This document shows positions 39,771-48,722 of a stretch of 64,000 bases of DNA, piece by piece. Position 1 is the stretch's first letter; each line of letters starts with the position of its first letter. Source of the stretch: Polaromonas sp. JS666 (GTDB taxonomy: Bacteria > Pseudomonadota > Gammaproteobacteria > Burkholderiales > Burkholderiaceae_C); assembly GCF_000013865.1 (NCBI RefSeq), contig NC_007948.1, positions 2,046,001 through 2,110,000 of the forward strand, written 5' to 3'. A program made the position numbers and the translations under genes. Below the pieces are notes generated by a model. It saw only the letters and a program-made list of their open reading frames with translations. It made no database searches and was not told the DNA's origin.

Positions 39771-40436
39771 ATGACCCTGAAAATCTATGGCACGGCAGCC
39801 TCGCGTGCGGCACGGCCGCTGTGGGTGGCCCAGGAGCTGGGCCTGGTGTATGAACACATTCCCCTGCCTTACCTGGGCGGTGCCACGCGCACGCCGGAAT
39901 TTCTGGCGATCAACCCGAACGGCCGCATTCCCGTGGTTGACGACGACGGTGTTCTGGTCTGGGAGTCGATGGCCTGTGCGCTGTACCTGGCCGAGCGGTT
40001 CAAACCCCCTGGCGCGCGATCACTGGCGGCACAAAATGATGCAGGCACTCCCTTGTTGGCGGCGCGCAGCCATGCCGAGCTGGCCGAAATTCTGCGCTGG
40101 AGCTTCTGGGTGGTGACCGAGTGTGAAAAGGATGCGCTGGCCATCCTGATGCACCGTGTGCTGATGCCGGCGGAGCGGCGCAAGCCCCAGTTGGCCGATG
40201 AGGCCGAGCGGCGGCTGGCCGGGCCGCTGGGCGTGCTGGAGCAGCATTTGCAAACGTGCAGTTATCTGGCCGGCGAGCGTTTTACCGTGGCCGATATCTG
40301 CGTGGCTTCCGTGCTGACATGGGCGCAAAGTGCCACCCAACTGATGGCGCAGTGCCCGCGGACGGCTCAGTGGCTGCGCACCTGCCTGGCGCGCCCCGCT
40401 TTCAAGGCTGTCAGGGCCATGGCGCAAAGTGCGTGA
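39771..40436 (+). CDS. Glutathione S-transferase family protein
   Basis: 221 residues from ATG 39771; a TTG nine bases earlier is in frame. N-terminal thioredoxin fold (MTLKIYGTAASRAARPLWVA; YLGGATRTPEFLAINPNGRIPVVDD-type motif) with the cis-Pro and ES dyad (VWESMACALYLAERF), then an all-helical C-terminal domain. The Ser/Arg at the usual catalytic position suggests a Ser/Cys-type bacterial GST. Substrate unknown. Confidence 0.9.
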   Translation: MTLKIYGTAASRAARPLWVAQELGLVYEHIPLPYLGGATRTPEFLAINPNGRIPVVDDDGVLVWESMACALYLAERFKPPGARSLAAQNDAGTPLLAARSHAELAEILRWSFWVVTECEKDALAILMHRVLMPAERRKPQLADEAERRLAGPLGVLEQHLQTCSYLAGERFTVADICVASVLTWAQSATQLMAQCPRTAQWLRTCLARPAFKAVRAMAQSA

Positions 40437-40490
40437 CCCCTGTGCAATATTGCCTCGCTGATCGGGACTGGTGGGATTAAGCGGAATGGT

Positions 40491-41771
40491 TCAGTGCAGG
40501 CGCCGTGCCACTTCGAGGCCGGAGCGCACGGCGCCTTCCAGGGTGGCTGGATATGGCCCGGCAATGTAGTCACCGCAGGCCATCAGGCCAGGAGCGACGT
40601 CGGTGCCCGGTCGCTGCACGCCGGGGGTACAGGCAAAGGTCGCTCGTTTTTCCACAATCGTCTGCACCGGCTGCAGCGGGTTCCGCGGATTCAGCCCCAA
40701 CTGCCGAGCTGCTTGCGCCAGCACTTGCTGCGTCAGTGTGGCGCTGTCGCCCGAACTGGCGCTGATCACGAACGCCAGCAAGCCCGCGGGGCCACCGAGT
40801 TGGCCGCGGTCGAACACGAATTGGGCCGGCTCCGTGGCACTCGAAGGCAGCGCCAGCATGGGCTGGGCCAGACGCGCATCCGACGCATGGGCATAAACGG
40901 TGGTCAGGGCCTCGTGCTGCAAGCCGCGCGCCTGCATGAGCCACTCGCCCGCCGGCACGCCACTGCCTTCAACCAGGCGCGCGGCCTCATGGGGTGGGCA
41001 GGCAAGCACCACGCAATCAAAAGCGACGCTGCTATCGCTGGTGACGACCCAGCTTGAACCGAGGGGGACGATGGTGTGCACGCGAGCGCCCAGCCGCGCG
41101 GGGCTGCCTTGCTCATGGAGCCAGGCCAGTGCGGCATCCGGCAGCAGGGCGCTCAGATCCCTGCGGGGCAAGAGCAGGTTGGAGCCGCCGTTCTGCAGAA
41201 ACAGCGCATCACGGATCACGCGCAGAAACACCTGGCCGCTGGCGCGCTGCGCCGGCGTGTTCAGCGCCGACACGCATAAAGGCTCGATCAGCGAAGCCAT
41301 GGCGCCGGGTGTCAGACCCTGGCATACATCGGTCACCGACTGGCCCGCATCGCATTGAAATCCCTTGAATTTCCAGCCCAGCGTCACCTTGAGCAGCGAC
41401 AGCTTGTCTGCCCAAGACCAACCGCGGGCCACAAGGATGCCGGCGAGCGCATCCAGCGGGGCCGGCCACCGGGGTAACTGCAGGCCGTTGCCATCGGGGA
41501 ACTGCATGCTCAAGGGCAGGCGCAGCAATGCGGCGTTCACGTCAACCCCCACGTCGTTCATCAGGCGCAGTGTTTCGGCATACGCTCCAATCAGGATGTG
41601 CTGGCCGTTGTCGAGCGGGACTGAGCGGCCCGCCACCGTGCCGCCCAGACGCCGGGCCCGCCCGCCAGCGGTGCGGGACGCTTCAAAAAGGGTGGCCTGG
41701 TAACCCAGGCGCGTGGCCTCGACGGCCGCGGCGCAGCCCGCCCATCCGGCTCCGACAACGGCGACTCTCAT
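40491..41771 (-). CDS. hpnE: Hydroxysqualene dehydroxylase HpnE
   Basis: FAD-dependent amine-oxidase-fold enzyme that reduces hydroxysqualene to squalene, the last of three squalene steps. 426 residues from ATG 41771 (MRVAVVGAGWAGCAAAVEA), where the FAD-binding loop starts. Other motifs: SRTAGGRARRLGG and PLDNGQHILIGAYAET, with a C-terminal ACGDYIAGPYPATLEGAVRSG. Last gene of hpnC-hpnD-hpnE on the minus strand. No squalene-hopene cyclase is in the window. Confidence 0.92.
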   Translation of the reverse strand: MRVAVVGAGWAGCAAAVEATRLGYQATLFEASRTAGGRARRLGGTVAGRSVPLDNGQHILIGAYAETLRLMNDVGVDVNAALLRLPLSMQFPDGNGLQLPRWPAPLDALAGILVARGWSWADKLSLLKVTLGWKFKGFQCDAGQSVTDVCQGLTPGAMASLIEPLCVSALNTPAQRASGQVFLRVIRDALFLQNGGSNLLLPRRDLSALLPDAALAWLHEQGSPARLGARVHTIVPLGSSWVVTSDSSVAFDCVVLACPPHEAARLVEGSGVPAGEWLMQARGLQHEALTTVYAHASDARLAQPMLALPSSATEPAQFVFDRGQLGGPAGLLAFVISASSGDSATLTQQVLAQAARQLGLNPRNPLQPVQTIVEKRATFACTPGVQRPGTDVAPGLMACGDYIAGPYPATLEGAVRSGLEVARRLH

Positions 41772-41866
41772 GTTCCTCGCCTTCCTGAGATTCCCGGCCT
41801 TCCCGAAGACCTCAGGCGATGAATGCACCGGCGGCTAGAGCACGGGTTGCGACTGAACAGCACGTG

Positions 41867-42709
41867 TTAAACCACCCGTCCGAAGGCCTGCGTTTTCCAC
41901 GCCAGCCAGAATTTGCGCAAGGGTGTGAGGCTGACCCGCTGGTGCAGCACCTGATAGCCGTCGGCGGCGATCTCGCGCAGCAGCGTGCGGTAAATGCTGG
42001 CCATCATGAGGCCGGGCTTCTGGGCCCGGCGATCGGCCGGGGGCAGCAGGGCCAGCGCCTCGTCATACAGCGCCAGCGCGCGCTGGGTCTGGAACTGCAT
42101 GAGCGCGGTAAAGCGCTCTGAGTACTGGCGCTTCAGGATCTCGTGCGCCTTCACATCAAATTGCTGCAGCTCGTTGATGGGCAGATAGATGCGGCCGCGC
42201 ATCGCATCTTCACCCACATCGCGAATGATGTTGGTGAGCTGGAAGGCCAGGCCCAGCTTGTGTGCGTAGGCGGTGGTGGCCTCGTCAGTCTGGCCAAAAA
42301 TACGCGCGGCTACCTCGCCGACGATGCCCGCCACCAGGTGGCAATACTGCATGAGGCCGGGGAAGTCGAGGTAGCGGTTCTGCTCCAGGTCCATCTGGCA
42401 GCCCTCGATGACGGCCTGCAGATGGCGCGCTTCGATGCCGTAGTTCGCGGCCAGCGGCATCAGTGCCTGCATGACCGGATGCGTGGGACTGCCGGCATAC
42501 GACTTGACCACCTCACTCTGCCACCAGGACAGCTTGGTCCGGGCCAGGCCGGGGTCGGTCACTTCATCGACCACATCGTCTATTTCCCGGCAAAAGGCAT
42601 AAAACGCGGTGATGGCGGCACGCCGCTCGGGGGGTAAAAACAGGAAGGCGTAATAAAAACTGCTGCCGGACGCGGCGGCTTTTTGCTGGACATACTGCTC
42701 GGGATTCAT
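41867..42709 (-). CDS. hpnD: Presqualene diphosphate synthase HpnD
   Basis: Prenyltransferase that condenses two farnesyl diphosphates to presqualene diphosphate. 280 residues. The two Mg-binding aspartate motifs are present (AFCREIDDVVDEV and LTNIIRDVGEDA), with GRIYLPINEL. The N-terminus MNPEQYVQQKAAASGSSFYY is the HpnD type. It lies between hpnC (85-bp gap) and hpnE (95-bp gap). Confidence 0.94.
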   Translation of the reverse strand: MNPEQYVQQKAAASGSSFYYAFLFLPPERRAAITAFYAFCREIDDVVDEVTDPGLARTKLSWWQSEVVKSYAGSPTHPVMQALMPLAANYGIEARHLQAVIEGCQMDLEQNRYLDFPGLMQYCHLVAGIVGEVAARIFGQTDEATTAYAHKLGLAFQLTNIIRDVGEDAMRGRIYLPINELQQFDVKAHEILKRQYSERFTALMQFQTQRALALYDEALALLPPADRRAQKPGLMMASIYRTLLREIAADGYQVLHQRVSLTPLRKFWLAWKTQAFGRVV

Positions 42710-42794
42710 GCGGCGATTGTTGCACGTGGAAATGACGCAATCAGTCCTGCGGACATGTGCATATTTCTCACATCACGCCGATCCCTCACATCCC

Positions 42795-43685
42795 TCACAT
42801 CCACAGTGCGCGCCATCCCATCACCACCACATCCCAGGGCCCGAGTTTGGGGCGCTGCGCCAGGGTATTGAACTTCAGCGCTTCAATTTTGTCCAGGATG
42901 CGCAGGCCGCCTTGCACCACCATCCGCAGTTCCCAGCCGCCGCGTCCCGGTATCCTTTTCACCAGCGGGGAGCCTTTGAGCATGGCAGCCCTTGCGGATT
43001 GGGCGCAATCTGCTATCAAATTGGTAGTTCCCGGGTTGCTGTCCAGCGCCAGCAGTTGCGCCTCGCCGACGCCGTGGCGCGCCCAGGCATCGGCCGGCAG
43101 GTAGATGCGTCCGCGCGGAATGTCCACGCTCAGGTCCTGCCAGAAGTTGATGAGCTGCAGGGCGCTGCAGATGCAGTCGCTCATTTGCAGCGAGCTTTCG
43201 TCGTGCACACCATAAAGATGCAGCAGCAAACGGCCCACCGGGTTGGCTGAGCGGCTGCAGTAGTCGAGCAGTTCGGCCTGGCTGGCATAGCGCTGCTTCA
43301 CCACGTCCTGCTCAAAGGCGCTGAGCAGGTCGGCCAGCAAATGCACCGGCAGGACAAATTGCGTGATCACCGGACCCAGGCGATCAAACACGGCGGCCCA
43401 GCGCGGGGAGGGTGAGAGACCGGCGGCGGTCGCCATCAGGTCGGCATGGTAGGCGGCCAGATCGTCCAGACGGGTCTGGGGCGGGGCATCGCCCTCGTCG
43501 GCGATGTCGTCTGCGGTGCGGGCGAACCAGTAGATGGCCGCGATGGCGGGGCGCAGGTGCGGTGGGCACAGGACGGAAGCGACCGGGAAGTTCTCGTAAT
43601 GGTCGACGCCCGCCTTGCGCGCGGTACCCGTGCTTGCGTTCGTTGTGGCCAGACCTTCCGGCAACGGCGTGGACTTGACCGGCAT
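42795..43685 (-). CDS. hpnC: Hydroxysqualene synthase HpnC
   Basis: Converts presqualene diphosphate to hydroxysqualene. 296 residues from ATG 43685. Aspartate motifs WFARTADDIADEG and LINFWQDLSVDI, with NFPVASVLCPPHLRPAIAAIY and GRIYLPADAWARHGV, all HpnC-like. A short extra stretch (about residues 215-230) is encoded by the GCTAT...GTAGY element at 43011-43028. The gene begins 5 bp after a LysR gene on the same strand. The stop lies inside a (CCCTCACAT)-type tandem repeat. Confidence 0.92.
   Translation of the reverse strand: MPVKSTPLPEGLATTNASTGTARKAGVDHYENFPVASVLCPPHLRPAIAAIYWFARTADDIADEGDAPPQTRLDDLAAYHADLMATAAGLSPSPRWAAVFDRLGPVITQFVLPVHLLADLLSAFEQDVVKQRYASQAELLDYCSRSANPVGRLLLHLYGVHDESSLQMSDCICSALQLINFWQDLSVDIPRGRIYLPADAWARHGVGEAQLLALDSNPGTTNLIADCAQSARAAMLKGSPLVKRIPGRGGWELRMVVQGGLRILDKIEALKFNTLAQRPKLGPWDVVVMGWRALWM
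43011..43028. repeat. Short GCTAT...GTAGY element inside hpnC
   Basis: TGCTATCAAATTGGTAGT lies in frame within hpnC; similar to the copies inside dapE and the ABC-F gene. Confidence 0.55.
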
Positions 43686-43690
43686 GCCCG

Positions 43691-44548
43691 TCAAACCGCC
43701 AGCCTGCCCGGCATGCGGGTCATGAAATCAGCGAGGTAAGTCGCTTCCTCCGAGGCTCCGGTGCGGGCATACAGCCCAATGCCGATTTGAATCGGGTTCG
43801 GGAATTCAGGCGTTGCCGCCAGCACGCGGCAGCCGGGCGGAATGGTGGCTGAAATCATGGGTCCGATGCCAATGCCCACCTGCACGGCGGTGGCCATGGC
43901 CACCAGCGTGGAGGCCTCGCACACCATGCTCCAGCGCAACTGGGCGTCGGCCAGCGACTCCATGACCCGGGTGCGCCAGGGGCAGGCGTCGGTGAACAGG
44001 ACTACCGGCAAGGCATCGTCCGGCATCAGCGTCAGGTCAGAGCGCACCACCCACAGCAGCTGCTCGGGCCATTCAACCAGGGGCTTGTGCGCCACCTCCT
44101 GGGTGTCGCAGATCAGCAAGTCGAGCTTGTCCTGCTCAAACAGCGCAGCCAGTTGCCTGTTGCCTGCGATGATCAGGTCCAGATGCACCTTGGGGTTCTG
44201 GTCGCGAAAGGACTTCAAAATCTCAATCAGCCGCGTTGCGGCAAAGTCTTCCACCACCCCCAGCTTGACGCGGCCCTCCATGCGCTGGCCGCTGATGCGT
44301 TGCCGGGCTTCTTCATTGAGGGTCAGGATTTCACGCGCATAGGGCTCCAGAACCCGCCCCTCGGCGTTGGCGGTCAGGCCCTTGGGCGAGCGTTCAAACA
44401 GCGGAGCGCCCGCAATGTCTTCCAGGCGCCGGATCTGCATGCTGACGGCCGCCTGGGTGCGATGCAGGGCGGCGGCGGCACCATTGACGGTGCCGACGTC
44501 AATCACCGACAAGAATGCACGCAACAGGTGCGGGTCCAAGTCTTGCAT
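43691..44548 (-). CDS. LysR-family regulator beside the ABC/guanidino cluster
   Basis: 285 residues. N-terminal winged HTH (LLRAFLSVIDVGTVNGAAAALHRTQAAVSMQIRRLE) and a full effector domain. It is divergent from the ABC binding-protein gene across 154 bp holding an inverted repeat, the classic LysR layout for controlling the facing operon. It is also directly upstream of hpnC (5-bp gap), so its transcript probably runs into the squalene genes. Likely inducer: the transported amine or guanidino compound (inference). Confidence 0.9.
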   Translation of the reverse strand: MQDLDPHLLRAFLSVIDVGTVNGAAAALHRTQAAVSMQIRRLEDIAGAPLFERSPKGLTANAEGRVLEPYAREILTLNEEARQRISGQRMEGRVKLGVVEDFAATRLIEILKSFRDQNPKVHLDLIIAGNRQLAALFEQDKLDLLICDTQEVAHKPLVEWPEQLLWVVRSDLTLMPDDALPVVLFTDACPWRTRVMESLADAQLRWSMVCEASTLVAMATAVQVGIGIGPMISATIPPGCRVLAATPEFPNPIQIGIGLYARTGASEEATYLADFMTRMPGRLAV

Positions 44549-44559
44549 TCAGTTTTATT

Positions 44560-44588
44560 GATAGGTGCGCGACAATTTTGTGACTATC
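44560..44588. promoter_or_regulatory. Probable LysR binding region, GATAG-N19-CTATC
   Basis: GATAG (44560-44564) and CTATC (44584-44588) face each other in the lysR/ABC divergent spacer, with an inner palindrome ACAATTTTGT. Location beside the lysR start fits an autoregulatory and activating site. Confidence 0.45.
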
Positions 44589-44702
44589 GCTACTTTAGCA
44601 GAGCCATTACGATGACTTTGAGATTTTTTGAGGGCTGCGAAGCGGGTATTCAGCAAGTCAGCAAATTATTCTTATATGTACACCCACACAGGAGAAACCG
44701 AT

Positions 44703-45794
44703 ATGACACACGATATCCAACGACGCACCTTGGTCAAGGCAGGCGCCGCGCTGGCCTCCACGGCACTGGGCTTTCCGGCACTCAATGCGCTTGCCCAAAA
44801 TCGCAAGTTCTCAGGGAAAACCCTGCGTATCCTGACCTGGTCGGACGATACGGGTCTGGCGGTGCTACGCAACATTGCGCAAACCTTTGAAGCCCAAACG
44901 GGTGCCAAGGTCATTGCCGACCGCACGGGCAGCACCTCCGAGATGGTCGCCAAGCTCAAGGCTGGCGGCAATCGCCCGCAATACGATGTGATCACGCTGG
45001 CAGGTGTCGGTGCCGTCACCCTGGCCAATGCCGGCCTGCTGGAAAAGCCCGACCTGAACCAGTTGCCCAACCTGCAGAGCGTGGACGCGCGGTTTCGCAC
45101 CGGGGCCGATGGGCACGGCATTGGTTACCTGCTGTGGACTGGCGGCATGCTGTACAACACGCGTACCTTCAAGGCGGCACCGACCAGCTACGAGGAAATG
45201 TGGAACCCCAAATACGCCAAGAGGGTGTTTTTGCCGCCGGCGACCTGGACGGACTCGCTGGACACCATCGTGGCCGCGGCCAAGCTGACCGGCGGCAGCG
45301 CGACCAATGTGGAAGGCGGCTTCAAGAAGCTGGCCGAGCTCAAGGATCGGGTCCTGACCTTTGGCGAGAATCCGACGCAGATCGCCGAACTGTTCCGCTC
45401 CAATTCGCTGGACATTGGTGCGGTATACGCCCCGGCCTTCTTTGCCAAGGAACTCAAGGATCCCAACTCCGGTCTGGGCGCCACGTACAACCTGAAGGAA
45501 GGCTTTTTTGCCGACCTGATGTACACCATCATGCCCAAGGCCCATCCCGGCGAATCGTCGCTGATCCATGCCTTCATCAACCACTCGCTGGACCCGGTCG
45601 TGCAAGGGAAAATGGCCGAGGATGTGCTCAACGGGCCCGTCAACCTCAAGGCCGTGCTCTCGCCTGAGGCGCAAAAGAGCCCCTTCATCATCAAGCCCGA
45701 GCAGCTCGGCTCCACGGCGGTGATTCATGACAAGGCGGTGATTGCCGCGGTGCGCGACAGCTGGATCAAGCGTTATACGCAGACCTTCTCCTGA
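44703..45794 (+). CDS. Polyamine-type ABC transporter binding protein (PotD-like)
   Basis: 363 residues from ATG 44703, behind AGGAG. An N-terminal twin-Arg signal (IQRRTLVKAGAALASTALGF) suggests Tat or Sec export. The mature part is the SBP_bac_8/PotD fold: TLRILTWSDDTGLAVLRNIA, FEAQTGAKV and a WTGGMLYNTRTF-type lobe. PotD relatives bind putrescine, spermidine or other cationic amines. First gene of the importer operon; a strong hairpin follows. Confidence 0.88.
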   Translation: MTHDIQRRTLVKAGAALASTALGFPALNALAQNRKFSGKTLRILTWSDDTGLAVLRNIAQTFEAQTGAKVIADRTGSTSEMVAKLKAGGNRPQYDVITLAGVGAVTLANAGLLEKPDLNQLPNLQSVDARFRTGADGHGIGYLLWTGGMLYNTRTFKAAPTSYEEMWNPKYAKRVFLPPATWTDSLDTIVAAAKLTGGSATNVEGGFKKLAELKDRVLTFGENPTQIAELFRSNSLDIGAVYAPAFFAKELKDPNSGLGATYNLKEGFFADLMYTIMPKAHPGESSLIHAFINHSLDPVVQGKMAEDVLNGPVNLKAVLSPEAQKSPFIIKPEQLGSTAVIHDKAVIAAVRDSWIKRYTQTFS

Positions 45795-45811
45795 TCGCCT
45801 GCAGTTGATAA

Positions 45812-45842
45812 ACGACCGGGCCGCGTCCTGCGGTCCGGTCGT
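45812..45842 (+). terminator. Strong hairpin between binding-protein and permease genes
   Basis: ACGACCGG (45812-45819) and CCGGTCGT (45835-45842) form a perfect stem extended by GCCGC/GCGG. No T run follows, so it is more likely a stabiliser or attenuator than a full terminator. Confidence 0.6.
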
Positions 45843-45857
45843 CAGGAAAGTTTCACC

Positions 45858-46715
45858 ATGTCCACTCTGAATTCCGGCCGCCTCCGGCTCGCCTTGCTGG
45901 CGCTGCCGGCCGTTGTACTCCTGCTGCCTTTTTTGCTGGCCGTTGTCTTTGTGCTGCGCTTTTCCTTTTCGGCGGACACGCAGGCCATTGACGGTTTCAG
46001 CCTGGAGCGTTACCTGGGCCTGCTCGACCCGTTTTTTCTTCGCTCGGTCGTCCTGACGCTGAAGCTGGCGGCGCTCAGCACGGTCATCTGTCTGGTGCTG
46101 GCGGTGCCGGTGGCCATGTTGATGGCGGTGATTACCCAACCCATCTGGCGGCGCGTCGTCACCAGCCTGATCCTGCTGCCCATGATCCTGAATCTGCTGA
46201 TCCAGTCCTATGGTTGGATCATGGTGCTGGGGCCTAACGGCATCATCAATGGCGTGCTGCTCAAGCTGGGCCTGCTGGACCGCCCGGTGCAGCTGCTGTT
46301 CAATGAAATCGGTGTGCTGGTGGGCCTGGTGCAAACCGCCTTGCCGCTGGCCGTGTTTCCGATCCTCGGCTCGATGCGGGCCATCTCGGCGCAATACCTG
46401 GAGGCCAGTGCCAGTCTGGGGGCCGCGCCATGGCGCTCGTTTCGCGACATCACGCTGCCGCTGCTCAAGCCCGGGCTGATCGGGGCGGCCTCGATTGTGT
46501 TTGCCTTCAACGCCAGCGCTTTCGCCGTGCCGCTGCTGCTCGGCGGCCGCCGTGTCCAGACCATGGGCGTGGCCATCCGCGACATGATTTCACCGATGTT
46601 TGACTGGGCAGGCGCGGCGGCGGCGGGCGTCACCCTCATTGCCATCACGCTGGCAACCCTGATGGCCGCCACCTGGCTGTCCACACGCACCACCCAATGG
46701 CAGGGAGCACGATGA
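45858..46715 (+). CDS. ABC transporter permease, PotB-like
   Basis: 285 residues with six predicted helices. The EAA-type cytoplasmic loop for ATPase contact is at about residues 190-220 (YLEASASLGAAPWRSFRDITLPLLKPG). The sequence is of the spermidine/putrescine (PotB/PotH) permease group. Its stop overlaps the next permease start by 4 bp. Confidence 0.92.
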   Translation: MSTLNSGRLRLALLALPAVVLLLPFLLAVVFVLRFSFSADTQAIDGFSLERYLGLLDPFFLRSVVLTLKLAALSTVICLVLAVPVAMLMAVITQPIWRRVVTSLILLPMILNLLIQSYGWIMVLGPNGIINGVLLKLGLLDRPVQLLFNEIGVLVGLVQTALPLAVFPILGSMRAISAQYLEASASLGAAPWRSFRDITLPLLKPGLIGAASIVFAFNASAFAVPLLLGGRRVQTMGVAIRDMISPMFDWAGAAAAGVTLIAITLATLMAATWLSTRTTQWQGAR

Positions 46716-47611
46716 TGGCAACGGCAACTTCAATGACCCCTTCAGTGACTTCTCCCGCTGCGTCCTCAACCACTTCCCGGGCCGGCCGCGGATCGTTTGG
46801 CTGGGTCATGGGCATCCTGGCCGGGCTGGGCCTGCTCATCGCGGCGTTGCCGGTGGTGATCATCCTGATCATGTCGTTTTCGGGCGGCACCAACCTGGAT
46901 TTTCCGCCGCAGTCCCTGTCGCTGCGATGGTACGGCGCTGCTTTCGATGTGCTGTTTGGCGACAAGAGTGAGGGCACGATGTCGGCCTTCAGCGCCATGA
47001 CCAGCAGCCTGATCGTGGGCCTCATCACCATGCTGGCCAGCGTCAGTGTCTGTGTGCCGCTGTCTTATGCCGTGGTGCGCAGCCACGGGCGCTGGCGCCA
47101 CCTGGCCGAGCTGCTGTTCACCCTGCCCATCGTGTTTCCGCTGGTGGTGCTGGGCGTGGCCTACCTGCTCATGACCGAAGCGCTCAGCCGGGAGACTGGC
47201 GTTGACCTGGGCCTGTTCCGTCTGGCCATTCCGCACATCACGCTGGCGCTGCCTTTTGTTTTACGCAATTGCCTGAGTGCCATGAACGGGGTTGGGCTGG
47301 ACCTGGAAGAAGCCGCCATGTCGCTGGGGGCCTCGCCCTTGCGCGCCATCCTGCATGTCGTCGTGCCACTGATGAAGCCGGGAATCATGGCTGGGCTGAT
47401 CTTCGCCTTCATCATTTCCTTCAACGAGTTCACGGTGACTTTCTTCATGTACACGATCGACGTGCGCACGCTGCCGATCTGGATGTACAGCCGCACCGTC
47501 TCGTCGCTGGATCCCACCACGCTGGCCATTTCGACCCTGATCATTGCGCTGGACGTGGCGCTGATCGCCTGGGTCGACAAGCTCGTGGCCGGCAAGGGCA
47601 GTCTGTTTTGA
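46712..47611 (+). CDS. ABC transporter permease, PotC-like
   Basis: 299 residues from ATG 46712, which overlaps the previous stop (ATGA). Six helices; EAA loop LEEAAMSLGASPLRAILHVVVPLMKPG. Second membrane subunit of the importer. The N-terminus has a Ser/Thr/Ala-rich stretch of about 25 residues before TM1. The ATPase gene follows after 38 bp. Confidence 0.92.
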   Translation: MMATATSMTPSVTSPAASSTTSRAGRGSFGWVMGILAGLGLLIAALPVVIILIMSFSGGTNLDFPPQSLSLRWYGAAFDVLFGDKSEGTMSAFSAMTSSLIVGLITMLASVSVCVPLSYAVVRSHGRWRHLAELLFTLPIVFPLVVLGVAYLLMTEALSRETGVDLGLFRLAIPHITLALPFVLRNCLSAMNGVGLDLEEAAMSLGASPLRAILHVVVPLMKPGIMAGLIFAFIISFNEFTVTFFMYTIDVRTLPIWMYSRTVSSLDPTTLAISTLIIALDVALIAWVDKLVAGKGSLF

Positions 47612-47649
47612 GTGCTGCCTCCAACAACCTGATTAACGAAAGACTGCAT

Positions 47650-48708
47650 ATGGACAAGCATCTGGAACTGCGGGGCGTCAGCAAACGCTTCGGCACGGCG
47701 AACGTCCTCAGCGAGGTTGACCTGACCATCGCCCGCGGGGAATTTGTATGTTTGCTCGGCCCTTCGGGTTGCGGCAAGACCACGCTGCTGCGCATCATTT
47801 CCGGCTTCGAGAGTGCCAGCAGCGGTCAGCTGCTGCTGGACGGCCAGGAGATCAGCCATGTGGCTCCGCATCTGCGCGGCTTTGGCATGGTGTTTCAATC
47901 GCTGGCGCTGTTCCCGCACATGACGGTGGCCGAAAACATTGCCTACGGCATGAAGCTCAAAGGCGTGGCCCCGGCGCAGCGCGCCAACCGCGTCGAGGAG
48001 TTGCTGCACATGGTGCAACTGCCGGCGATCGCAGACCGACCGGTGTCGGCGCTCTCCGGTGGGCAGCGCCAGCGCGTGGCCATTGCCCGTGCACTGGCCG
48101 TGCCGCCCAAGCTGTTTCTGCTGGACGAACCGCTGTCGGCCCTGGATGCGCAGCTGCGCGACAGCATGCAGGTCGAGCTCAGGCAATTGCAGCAGCAGTT
48201 CGGCGTGACCACCGTCGTGGTCACGCACGACCAGCACGAAGCCATGATGTTGTCGGATCGTCTGGTCGTGCTCAAGGGTGGGCGCGTCCAGCAATGCGAC
48301 ACCCCTTCGCAGGTGTACCGCAAACCGGCCAATGCGTTCGTGGCCGAGTTCCTCGGGGCCGCCAACCTGCTGCCCGGCATGGTGCGTGGCCCGGGCGTGA
48401 TCGAGGTGCTGGGCGGATCTCTTGCGCTGCCCACCAGCTTGCCAACTGGCAGCTCCGTGACGCTGGCGGTGCGCTCCGAAGACCTGAAGTTCGAGGCGAC
48501 CCATGCCGATGCACCGGCACGGCCCAACAGCATCGCGGGTGAGATTGATTTCCTGCGCGACCTGGGTTCCAAGTCGGAATTGATCCTGCGCTGTGGCGAT
48601 GAGCGCCTGCGTTGCCACGGCAGCGATGCCCAGTTTCAAAGCGCGCGCTGCGGGCAGCGTGTGAATGTGCTGATCGATGCCGAACGCTGTTCGGTGTTCG
48701 CGACTTGA
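47650..48708 (+). CDS. ABC transporter ATPase, PotA-like
   Basis: 352 residues from ATG 47650 (MDKHLELRGVSKRFG); the open frame upstream lies over the permease gene and is rejected. Walker A GPSGCGKTT near residue 39, signature LSGGQRQRVAIARAL, Walker B LFLLDEPLSALDA and H-loop VVTHDQHEAM. The C-terminal TOBE domain (about 270-352) is typical of polyamine and iron importers. Powers the two permeases upstream. Confidence 0.93.
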   Translation: MDKHLELRGVSKRFGTANVLSEVDLTIARGEFVCLLGPSGCGKTTLLRIISGFESASSGQLLLDGQEISHVAPHLRGFGMVFQSLALFPHMTVAENIAYGMKLKGVAPAQRANRVEELLHMVQLPAIADRPVSALSGGQRQRVAIARALAVPPKLFLLDEPLSALDAQLRDSMQVELRQLQQQFGVTTVVVTHDQHEAMMLSDRLVVLKGGRVQQCDTPSQVYRKPANAFVAEFLGAANLLPGMVRGPGVIEVLGGSLALPTSLPTGSSVTLAVRSEDLKFEATHADAPARPNSIAGEIDFLRDLGSKSELILRCGDERLRCHGSDAQFQSARCGQRVNVLIDAERCSVFAT

Positions 48709-48722
48709 GCGGGGAGGGCGCC

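Noticed and set aside
42767..42805. CCCTCACAT-like repeats near the hpnC stop, considered as a CRISPR remnant
   Set aside because: Units are 9 bp and adjacent without spacers; a simple tandem repeat. No cas gene is present.
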